Below, piece after piece: positions 1-11,900 of a stretch of DNA of 64,000 nucleotides. The stretch comes from Trileptium ribeirensis. Its lineage: Eukaryota; Nematoda; Enoplea; Enoplida; Thoracostomopsidae. Position 1 is the first letter of the stretch. Each line of letters starts with the position of its first letter. A program made the translations under genes and the position numbers. The stretch is from positions 1 through 64,000 of the forward strand of contig JASANE010028637.1 in NCBI GenBank assembly GCA_030248225.1, read 5' to 3'. Under the pieces are notes generated by a model. It worked only from the letters and a program-made list of their open reading frames with translations, was not told the origin of the DNA and searched no databases.

Positions 1-288
1 ATGTTTGCCAATACGAACTAAATACTTGATATTAAAATTTGCTGAACGATGCTTCATTGTATCCAGAAGATTCAGAACTTTAGTTTTATCCAACGCGGTG
101 CGAGCCTGGGGGTCCGTGATATAGGGTTCAGGAAGGTTAAAAAGCATGATGTTAGGTTTGCGCATTTCGATTTCACGAATTTCCGAGACAACCTGGATGC
201 CAGTAACGCCGTTGGAAGAAGGCGCAGGCGGAGCATTTTCGAGTTTTTCAACTCGTTTGGTTAGCGCTTCCATTTTCGCGCGATTCAT
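1..288 (-). pseudogene. LINE ORF1-like fragment, runs off the window start
   Basis: The minus strand is open from an ATG at 288-286 to base 1 (96 codons, no stop). The predicted protein begins with a short heptad-like coiled coil (KMEALTKRVEKLE), then a low-complexity PPAPSS stretch, then REIEMRKPNIMLFNLPEPY and a later YLVRIGK. This order (coiled coil, RxxNIMLFxLPE, LxRIGK) resembles ORF1 proteins of non-LTR retrotransposons of CR1/L2 type. It is antisense to the flippase gene. Whether the element is complete cannot be judged because it leaves the window. Assignment rests on motif resemblance only. Confidence 0.5.
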
Positions 289-2843
289 TTGCACACCTTT
301 GAGCATATTACACACATATATGCATTTTGCATATTTTGAGCATATTGCACACATTATGCCATATCTGATCGCAAAATCTTTGGCTGACTGCCAGTCGATA
401 TATATACTTGCTGTCCACTATTTATAAACAGTAACACGGTACACATTTATATAGTTACAGTAACAGTATACCCGTCCCACCTTTTGTTATTAGCGTTAAA
501 GCCGAATTTTTATTCGAAAAACGAGAACTCAGCACCAGAGTAATAAAATAAAATTAATGGCAGAGGTCTGTGTGCGCTGTTATGCATATTATTATTATAT
601 TTATACTTGGCTTCGGTGTAAAATAACAGCATATCACCATTTGATGGCATTTGGGCACCGGAAGGTTGTTTATTTTTGGTTTGTAATTTAAGCTTTGTGG
701 GACCGAGTTATTCATTATATATTTTATAGCAGTAATGTGCTTGCCATCATTCCCTTTGGTAGTCGCTGTTTCTGTAAGATTTCCAATAATATACCTATAT
801 CTATCTCAGGAAAGGGGTGTATGAATGGTTTTTGTTAATTTAAGTGGAGTGAGCATAGTTTGTTGAAAGCGGACAATTATATATGTAAAAAAAATTCTTT
901 TTTGTTCGTCTATGTCACACATGATTCTTCGCCAGTTTAGAGGTTCTCACATTTTTTTATTCTGCGCGTAATACAATGTTCTAGTTACCCGAGCTTTGTA
1001 TTTACGACGGTCAAATGATCTCGTGTCTGGGTTTTCACAAACCCACTAATTTGAGACTTTCATTCTGGTCGTTTGGGGTTACAAACAATTTAGATCATAA
1101 CTCTTGCCGCAGAAATCGGATTGGAAAATATATACCATCGGAGAGAATTTTTCCATCGAGCGCTACAACTTTGTTGTTTGTGCATCTGTCGAGCAGCTGT
1201 TTTCGAGCAATGAGTCGGGTTAAAGATGCACAGTAAAACTGATGTTTTCATATTTTAGAAAAATAAAGTTTTTTAGTTGTTGGGGTTGTTTGACGGCTTA
1301 TAGCGCTATTTCGTTAAACATGCTGTAGGGCCTTACACGGGCAAAATTAGCTTAGTTTTGGAACCAAAATAGTCAAATTTAGTCATTTTCTATATAGATA
1401 TATATGTAATGATTATGAGCACCAATGTCCGGGTACGATTTCATATCCACATGTTACAACCCGGATATCGTAACATTGCATATCGTGACCTGGTGCAAAA
1501 TTTTACTGGCAGAATACGCCAAATTCAATATGACCTAATTCAATAATGTCGAAATGACACTGTTTACAGACATGTTTTAATGTGGCCCTCTGCGAAGAGG
1601 TTTTTGTTGTGATATCCGTATATTTTGGGCTTAGGCTGTCAATTTGAGTGTGTACTATATTTTCCTTACGCCAACGAAATTATGAGATTTCGGTTGATGG
1701 TTACGCAGTACTGGTCAGTTGGAAACCCATTTCATTTTACTACTTCAAATACTTCATTTTCAAAATTTTATACATTGAGATTTTCGGCTGCCCTTCAGCC
1801 TTATGGCTAACCATTGCATGCTAGCCGGTGAGCGTTGTGTAGAAAGGAACGAGCTTAACGTTGAGAATATTAAGATATAGATGCTAGGTTCGTGTTAAAA
1901 TAAGTTGTAAGTTCATAAGTATGGAACGTAGGGAGCCACCAATAGCTGTATCGGTCTATCAACGGTTGGGTTTCACAACAGCTCGAGTATTCTGAGGTAC
2001 TTGTGATTGTCCATAGGCATGTGGCATAGGGATGGTAGTCAGGTTTGGATAAATCTATCAACCTTTTTAAAATGTGTCCTTAATATCCAATTTCATTGAA
2101 ACAAACATGGACGGTTCTATCTTTAAAACAAACAGGGCCATGCAGCGCAAACGTGTCGAACCTGATAACTTAAGCAAAGTTAAGTTGCGTAACGGTCAAG
2201 GGTGTTCCGAAAGCACGAAGCTAGGCAAGGCTAAGGTAACTATAGCATAGCAGCTTTGATCAACCGCAGAAACTAAGCTATGTACCACATTTAGTTAAGG
2301 TACACTGGTCTAGGGAGATATTTATCGTGTTTTTATGAAATGGTTTATTCAACCTCAGCCTGCGCCATAATGACAACAGCAGGGTCGCAGTTAGAAACGC
2401 TTAGGGTGCGAGTAAAAATTTCTAAAATTTTTTATTTTTCTCCAATTTTGTCGTCTTGGCGAACAGGATACATATCCCGAGGTACACAATAACAATCGAT
2501 ACTAAGTAAAACACAGAAGTTGATAAAATTTTTTAGCTAGCTGGCTGAGCAAGTTCAAAATCCCAGAAAGACAACAATACCACGGCAGTACATAAAGGGC
2601 AACGCAAAAGTCATTTTATGCACGTCTCAATGCCCCTGTGCTTTTATTTATTCCTTTATATGTTCTATATATAAATTTATAAGATCAGGCTCCGGATCCG
2701 GTTCCGTTTAAAATTAACGATCCCGGTTATTTCGTGGCCTGCGTCTAAGCGTTAAACGTAATTAGGTGACTTGGTCACTATTCTTTCATACTATCTACAC
2801 TAACCAAACATGTATTATATATAGTATATATATTTGTTTTCAG
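289..2843. other. Upstream intron or 5' region, no gene recognised
   Basis: AT-rich sequence with short ORFs in all frames and no homology I recognise. It must be intronic or 5'-flanking to the flippase, because the exon at 2844 begins with an acceptor and the last two bases of a split codon. The upstream coding exon should end in phase 1, but I could not identify it with confidence. No promoter signal could be supported. Confidence 0.5.
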
Positions 2844-2902
2844 AAACCGAGAGAAGGATTCGTGCCAATGATAATGCTTATAACGAAAAGTTTAACTATG
2901 CG
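2844..2902 (+). CDS. Flippase exon 1 of the model: cytosolic N-terminus
   Basis: Acceptor tttgttttcag before 2844 and donor gtaagt at 2903. Two leading bases complete an upstream codon; 19 codons follow and end [19 protein letters not shown]. The R(I/V)xANDxxYNEKFxYxxN segment is the conserved N-terminal approach to M1 in ATP8B proteins. The donor is followed within about 10 bases by a repeat insertion (see 2912). Confidence 0.88.
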
Positions 2903-5900
2903 GTAAGTCTTGTATAATTGAGCAAGCGAGGCGACCCAGCGAAGCGTTTTTATTTTCTGTCTGGGAGCAAAAAAGTCGATGTCCGTTCGTCTTTCATGGA
3001 TCTCAAGAACCACTGAACCTATTTCAAAAAACTTTTCATGTGAGGATGTGCACCTGATATTTTAGAAGTTTGGCAACTTGCCAGTTTTATCATTAATTAA
3101 GCTAATTAGTTAATTAACACCCTAATTAAGCTCATAACAGGTTAATTATTGGTAGTAGAGTCGTTTTAACGGCATATAACCTGGGATAAATAAAACTATT
3201 CTTTCATTTACTCATTGTTGTTTAGGTAATAATATATTCCCAAGACATTGAGTACTTTCATATTACTAATGCCGTCGCTCCGCTCAAAAAATGTAGTTCC
3301 ACTACGACTGGTTATTTTCTGTCTGGGAGCAAAAAAGTCGATGTCCATTCGTCTTTCATGGATCTCAAGAACCACTGAACCTATTTCAAAAAAACTTTTT
3401 TTGTTTGAAAGCTTATCATGTGAGGATGTGTACCTGATATTTTAGAAGTTTGGCAACTTGCCAATTTTATCATTAATTAAGCTAATTAGCTAATTAACAC
3501 CCTAATTAAGTTCATAACAGCTTAATTATTGGTCGTAGAGTTGTTTTAAAGGCATATACCCTGGGGTTTTTAGGTATGGCGAGTAATAACTCTTACATTT
3601 TGCTTCGATTGTCATTCTTCACCATTTTTACTACTGTGAACGTACTTTCAAGCTAAAACCAATATTTTAGCATTATAAATAGTGGTAATTTATGTTTAAA
3701 AAACAATTTGCAAACAAAAAACATAAATTTTCAGACATAAAAAATTTTTGGAGTTGTTGAACATGGGGGATTTCGGCCGAGTGGGGGGGACGGACATGGG
3801 GGAAAATCTCACGAACATGGGGGATTTGGAAAGTGGGGGTCCCCCCCACCCCCACTGTGGACAGGCCAGTAATACGTTGAGTTTTCCATAGGGAAATAAG
3901 AAAATAGATGCATTGTTCATACAGGAATTGTATAGTGCGAATGTTATAGGCAAAATTATTTTCAGACTCCGTGTCCTATGATTTCATTGCTGTGCTTCGA
4001 TTACCCTTCATCACAATGCTGTATAAGCCACGTGACTTCCTTTGTCTTGCTTTTCGTTCGAACGGAATAGAACTATTTTTTCATTTACTCATTGTTGTCT
4101 AGGTAATAATATATTCCCAAGACATTGAGTACGTTCATACTACTAATGCCGTCGCTCTGCTCAAAAAATGTAGTTCCACTACGACTGGTATTGATAATCT
4201 GAATTGGAGTTTGGACTTATAGTTAAGGAAGGATAAACTTATTAGACGCACTTACATACAGCTAGACTAACTCCGACGTATTTACGACGTGCGTACACGC
4301 TCCCTCAGACGTCTTGGCCATTAGTAATTGTAACAATAGCTGTGATGCTAGCAACATTTATGTAAAGGTACAATTATTACGGAATCTGTTTCTCTAAATA
4401 TTTTGGATACATTGTTTCAATCAGAGGCTCTGGCTATTGAAAGACCCGTCATTATACGAAAAATCTGGTATATAGTTTCAGTGATAGTAGAGCAGCATCG
4501 CTGGATTTTAGGCAAAAGGTCGGTTAAGTCTCTTTGCATTGTATAGTATGTTATGTGGCTAAATAATATATACCGAGATAGCGTGGTTACTCTGGGCTGG
4601 GTTAATCGCCATTGTGGAGTAGAGGGGAATGAGCTAGGTAATTTTGTGAATCCCGTCCAGAACCCTGCATCACTTGTTATATAGTGACTCTGTAGTTCCA
4701 GAGTTGGCTGTACGAGAAGTAGTTTATGGAACATAAAAGAAAAGGGATGCTTTTTTGCAAAGGGGTGTTCTGTGTTTAAAAATGTGTTTTTTATAAAGAT
4801 TCAATGATAGATAATTATTGCCGTAAATACCTGATAAGCATAGAGTAACCGGAATTCCAATTACGGCGAAAATAGTGTTTTGGTTGCGGTTCCGGCAAAA
4901 ACCATACGGGGACCGCAACTTAAAATTGTCCGTATTTTTTGCTTCATCTGTGGTCTAAACATTCGTTATATTATACATGCACGATGATCAAGTTCCAACA
5001 AAACCAAACAAAAGAAAATTTTTTACGCAGCAAATTGTGCTTTGAAATGTAAGTCGGGCAGAGTTTCATTAGGAATCATCATCTGGTAAGAGTCTATTAA
5101 CAGTACAAAGCTAGGTCAATGCTTGTAGCAGCTTACCCATTCAGACATGTTCGGAATATATTAGAGAATTGAACCTGTTCAACTTGATATACATACCAGA
5201 CAGGGAGTAACCGGAATTCCGGTTGCAATTCCGGCAAAGAGCAAAAACCATACCGGTTTAAAAAGTCTGTTTGAAATTTTCCACGTTTTTGCTTCATCTG
5301 TGATCCAAACATATGTAATATATATTATACAATGATCAAGCTCCAACACAACCAAGCAAAAGAAAAGATTAACTAAGCAATTTGACGTTTGAAACGTAAG
5401 TAGGGCACATAATTTCAGTTGGAATTTTTCATACTAACCTGCAGGAGTTTGTTAACAAATCAAAGCCACGTCAATGCTTGTAGCAGCTACTTTACACATC
5501 CAGAAGTCTGTGAGGTACGTTTCAATTAAACCAGTCCAACTCGGTAACAGATAATGGCTTACGCAGAAGTACTTAGGGTATGCTTGGCTAACATAAGTTG
5601 CTTCAAGAACTCGCCAATGCGCTTGTAAACTTGGTAAATCAGTCTAAATTGAAGTAAACTAACCTTATCTGCAACGCAGCTAGAAGCTGCTTTCTTGGCA
5701 AAGAACTGTATTTATTGAAACTGTGCGAGCAGCATCACAGTGTGTCTCATTTATAGCATTCTGATCAGAAAGTTATCATCAATATCATCTAACTTACGGG
5801 CACTGTTTGTCCAAAACTTACGGGCACTAGCCTAAACAGTGTCCATGACCACTGATCAGAAAATTACCTTCTGTCTATTATTTTCTCTTAGAATCATATA

Positions 5901-8900
5901 AACCAATAATTTCAAGTTTCCTACAGAAGAACATGTAACAAACGTATGTGTAGTATAGGAAGGCGACTGGAGACAGAGCGAAAGTGTGTATTCTACGCTC
6001 CAAGCTTTGTAAGCATATTCGATTTGACGCAGTATACACAATGTTGTATATTGGAAGGCATTTTTTGCTCTGGGTGTCCAAAAATCGTCATGTTTGATCG
6101 ATAAATAAACATTATTAGCTTCCTCAGTCTCTTTAAAGTTTCAGAAAGGCAATAATACCACCGCAATACATTAAGTTTAATGTAAAAGTTATTTTTAATG
6201 CATTTTAAATCCATTATACCTTGATTTCTTCCTCCATTCTGTTTTACTATATACAAATTTCGAAGACCAAGTTCCGGATCCGGTTTAAATGGACGGTTCC
6301 GGTTGCTGGTTCCCGTTCCGGCAAAGTTCGGTTCCGGTTATTCCCTGATAGCAGAGTATGGATTATTTGAAGTACTTAGCTGTAAGCTTGGATAATATAA
6401 ATTGCATCAAGCACTAACCAGTGCGCTTGTGAATTTTGTAGTAATCACTCTACATTGCAGTAAAGTAACACATCGCCAAAGCAAAGCGGGCAGAAACTGT
6501 GTTCTTGGGCATAAACTGTATGCATAGAAACTGTGCGAGCACTTTGTCTCATGTATAGCATTCTGATCAGAAAATCATATCTAACTGAGGGGCACTGGGT
6601 GTCTCTGGCTATCGATCATAACGTTATAGTATATCGTTTTATAGTATTTTAGTGCCATATAAACAAATAATTTCAAGTTTCGTATGGCATAACATATAAC
6701 AAGCTTATGTCTAGTAAAGGTAGGTGATTGGAGACAGAGTGAAATTGTCTATTCTACACTCCATTCGTTAATATAAGATTCAGTTTAGCCAGAGAGGCAA
6801 TAATGTCATCGCAATACATTTAGTTTAAGGTAAAATTTATTTCTAATATGTACATTCTAAATCCACAGTATATACCTTCATTTCCTTCATCTGTTTTACT
6901 ATGTGTAAGTTTCGAAGACAAGGTTCCGGGTCCGGTTTAAATAATCGGTTCCGGTTTCTTGTGCCAGTTTCGGTATTCCCTGGGGACTTTTAACACTTTT
7001 ATGTCCGAATTAATTTGTGTACTGTGCAATGTTTGACAAACTCAAACCACTGAGCAGGGAATAACCGGGACCAGCAACCGGAACCGTCCATTTAAACCGG
7101 TACTGGAACCTGGTCTTCGAAATTTATATATAATAAAACAGATGAAGAAAGAAATTAAGGCATAGTGCATTTAAAATGCATTAAAAATAACTTTTATATA
7201 CATTAAACTTAATGTATTGCGATGACATTATTGCCTTTCTGAAACTTTAAAGAGACTGGGCAAGTTAATAATGTTTATTTATTGATCAATATGTCGGTTT
7301 TTGGATACCCAGAGCAAAAAATGTCTTCCACTATACATACACCTTTGCGTATACTGCGTCAAATTGAATGTGCTTACAACGCATGGAGCGTAGAATAAAC
7401 ACTTTCGCTCTGTCCCCAGTCGCCTCCCTTTACGTTTGTTACATGTTGTTCTGTAGGAAACTTGAAATTATTGGTTTGTATGATTCTAAGAGAAATTAAT
7501 AGATAGAAAGTAATTTCCTGACCAGAGACACTGTTTATTCTAGCGTTGGACAAATATTGCCCGTCAGTTAGAAGATAATGGTGATAACTTTCTAATCAGA
7601 ATGCTATAAATGAGACAAATTGTGATGCTGCTTCCACAGTTTCAATATATGCAGTTCATTGCCAAGAAAGGAGTTTCTCGCTGCGTTGCAGATAACGTTA
7701 CTTTACTTCAATTTGGCCTGATTTACAAAGTTTACAAGCGCACTGGCTGGTGCTTGACGCAATTTGTTAGCCAATCATACGCTAAGTACTTCTACGTAAG
7801 CCACACTCTGTTACCCAGTTGGACCGGCTTAATTCGAACGTAACCCGGAGACTTCTGAATGTGTAAAATAACTGCTACAAGCATCGACCTGGCTTTCATT
7901 AAATGAAATAAAAAATCAGATTTTGTTAACAAACTTCTGCAGGCTATTATGAAAAATTCCTACTGAAATTATGTGCCCTACTTACGTTTTACACGGCAAA
8001 TAGCTTAGTTAATCTTTTCTTTTGCTTGGTTGTATTGCAGCTTGATCATTGTATAATGTATATTACATATGTTTGGATCAAAGATGAAGCAAAAATGTGG
8101 AAAATATCATACAAAATTTTTAAACCGGAATTCCGGTTCCGGTATGTTTTTTGCCCTTTGCCGGAACCGCAACTGGAACACGACTTTCGCCGGAAGCGGA
8201 ATTCCGGTTTCTTCCTGCGACTGAGCTATCGGGGAGCTGTTGCTCGTTTCCTTAATGAACCTTAGAACATGAGCGAATAACCACGCACGTTCAAACGTGC
8301 GGCATACGACAAACTCAGTAAATACAACGATTGGCAGTGTGCGCTAGATCCATTTGGACCTAGTGGACATGAAAGGATTAAGTCAGTTAATAGGTTTATC
8401 AGACATATCTTATGCTCATATCTTGGACTCCAGCCAGAAAACGCAGAGCATTTCATGGGAAGCCATATAAAGCTGACATTATTTACGAATGAAATTCTTT
8501 TTAAACAGAAACAGGTAAGCAGAAGCACATAATTTGAGCCTATCAGCCCATTATATTATTACGTTTGGATATCGCCACCTGTTGCGGTTAGGCCATGATG
8601 CTGAGCGCGTACATTTCGAAACACAAATTTGTATATTTATAACGATTGTGTCAATGCGTGTCCATTTAGTTATAAATATCTTTCTTTCGCATAAATAACT
8701 ATTGAAAGAAAATAATGATTATTACCTATTTACAAAGGTATTTTTAGCCTAGCTGTAGCAATATGCATAAAATTCGGATTAATAAACTTAAAAAGGTTCC
8801 CTCGAATAGCTTTAACTAGCAACTGCGGCGTGTAATACGTTGTCTTCTGTTTCAGTTTTTTTGAACAGTTTTCAGTTAGGAATGACGAACAATGTTTTGT

Positions 8901-11900
8901 TATTCAGAATTTGACGTTTATGAAAATTTATTGCTATATATCAAAACCATTAGAATTTCTGATAATGCAACGCAGACACACATGCAATTGTTTGAAAACT
9001 GGGTCATGTAACAAAATTCTGTGTTTATATTTTTTCCTGCCCAATAAATTTCTGCATCATAAAATCACATGGCTTTGGAAAGTAGTGTAAAATGAGTACG
9101 AGAAGTCAAGAAATTTTATGCTTCGTAGTGTTTCCATTCTCATTTGAAATGCAAGAACATTAACAGCAACGACAACGTTTATTATCCATACATTTTTGCC
9201 ACCTCTATGACGCAGGCAGTAATGTTTAATAAATCCATTTTGGGGTATCCGAATCGATATATATATATTTAATTATTGTGCCTTTTGTACCATGAAAGGT
9301 AATGATGGAATGGTCAGGTGATAATAATAACCCATATTAATGATCAGTTGTTTAATGATACTGCTATAATAATATAGTAACTTGAAATTGTAAGCGGTAC
9401 GGTTACAATCAGAATTAAGTGTTTGTAAAATCGAATGCAGACGAAATCGAACGAAAACGCAATCGATCGATCTTCGTTTAAATCAAATTCGTTGAATTAA
9501 ACGCAAACTAACATTTTTATTATTAAATCATTTTTCTCTATTTCAACACAATTGAAATTCGTTAAAATAAACGCGAACTAACATTTTTTGTTAAATCATT
9601 TTTCTTTATTTTGACGCATGTAAATTCGTTAAATTAATCGATTTTCTTTTAAAATCGATTTTTGTTTAAACGCAAACAATCGAAATCGAACGAAGCTTCG
9701 ATCGATTTTTGAGCACTTAATTCTGATTGTAACTGTAGTTAATGGATATATAACGCGTATACTTGAGTATCTTCAATAAAACGGTGTAATCAGTAAAGAA
9801 GCAAACGTGGTGGCAACTGATTACAGTAGCACTATATCATGAATTACAACCTCACTAATAATTGATAAGTACTGTTTTAAAATCGTTACTGTGCGTTTAC
9901 GGATCATGGCCGGTACGGTGTGTGTTGTGTCGGTATTACCTATCGCTGACAACGCTGTGGTGTACACAGAGCTTCCGTCAGTGTACGGGGGAGCGCAGGT
10001 GTAGCGCATGTTTGGATCTGTACTATATATTTTTGTATACTCCACACATGCTTTAGCTGTAGATAAATAAGGTAAACAACAATCCTTTCCAATGTGGGGA
10101 AGGGCTCAGGGGCACGTCCTTCTACCTTTCTATGTGCATGTAATGCCCTGACACCCAGTACACTCACATACAATGTAAGTTGCATATAAAGTCACGTGGA
10201 AAATGCTCTAATGACGGACACAGTTGAATGAAATTGTTTTTTCCGTGTTCAGATGTAATTCTGTGCGACTCCGTCTGTCTGTATCGGGGCGAAGCTGCGT
10301 TTGTTCTTGACCAGACGAAATTGCATCCGCCCCTATCCAGACGGAATTGCTTCCGTCTACGTTCAGGCACTCGTCTACCTTTCCGTATGTCATCGTTTGG
10401 CCGCGTTATACTCATGTTTACACGTCTACAATGTAAATTATATACAGATTATTTATAAATTTCAGAACAACTACATCAAAACTTCGAAGTATAACATGAT
10501 AACATTTTTGCCAAAGAATTTGTTCGAGCAGTTCCAGCGTTTGGCCAACTTCTATTTTTTAATCCTGATGATTTTGCAGGTGAGTTGTTTAGCATTAATG
10601 TACAAACTCCAATATGAATACATTATTACGTGAGAAAAGTGAATAATATAATATATAATCATACGTGTCAAAGGTCTGTCGGCTTGGGTGTTATAGACTG
10701 TCGGGCGGAGGTGGGTAGACCCCCAGCCCTCAACCAATATTTCTGTCAAACTTACCTATTACTTACCGTCTCAATTTTGTAAAGTTATACTTACATTTTT
10801 TCGGCTGCGTAGCCTTCAGCTGAAGGTAAATATGGCTTGGGGGGTCCGTTCCTTAGGGTGTAACTCATACCCCCTATCGACACCTATGACATACTATAGG
10901 TATTTTTTGAAAGGGTTTGTGGATATAATAGATGTGCCAACAGCTGTTCTCTGATTTCTAGCCGTATTATCATGGCTGCGCAACATGCATCAAGTACACT
11001 GAAACTGTTTGGCCCATACTTTCAAGCTCTTTGTTCTTTAACAGAAAGGACGCTAATTAATAACATTGCCTATGTAACATGTTTCTTAAAAAAGATTTAC
11101 TAATAAAAACGTATGACGCAGTATTTTGTTCTTAACGAAAAGACTACTGCAAGTCGTGAACGTGATAACTTGAATAGCGCAAGCTGAAGGTCAAAATAAT
11201 TTTAAAGTCGTCTATTATTAAGAGTTGTTCTGACTTAGGGTGTATAAATCGGAACGGCTTCGAGTTTTGCCAATTTAAATCGGACTTTGTTAAAAATTTG
11301 GCCACAATTGATTTGGCGCTAAAATGTTTTACATCAGATTTGTCTGCTTGTATGGTGGGTTGCGGTATAATTTCATCCACAAAACGTATGAAATTTGCTG
11401 CACGAGTTGTTTGGCTTTGGTGGTTTTCTTACATTTTGCGAGTGAAATAGGAATACACAGTTAGCCTGCTTTGAAACGACACTTTGGCACCGCATTAATT
11501 TCAACCAAATTCCTTCGAGAACATCGGATTCAAACAAGCTCTACCTGAGTAAGCCGATTTAAACAACTCGTTTTAAATCTGGAAAGTTTAATGTCGATCG
11601 GATTTCACGTCAAAACGGCTTTTAATTTTATCTATCTGGGTGGGTATACTGGGTTTTTCAGTTAACCCTTAGCTTGAAATTGGTCAATTTTGAAGATACA
11701 GTGGTAAATAAAATTTCGTTTCGATCATTTTTAATAATTTTTTTCAGTTCCCAATGAATCATCCATTCCTAACCAAAACTGACAAGCTGAGTGGAATGGT
11801 GGTAAAATCAGTTGACAGGTTAATCAGTTATTTCCAGTTATGTGAAATCCTAAGGCTAAGCTCAAGTCGTATGAGCACCATTTTCAGTATCATTGGGATC

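Noticed and set aside
3770..3860. G-rich blocks as a G-quadruplex
   Set aside because: Runs of five or more G are separated by about 9-20 bases, longer than usual quadruplex loops; noted only as a property of the MITE ends.
7610..7843. 77-codon + ORF as a small gene
   Set aside because: It lies inside the inverted hAT-like MITE and is not open in the other two copies.
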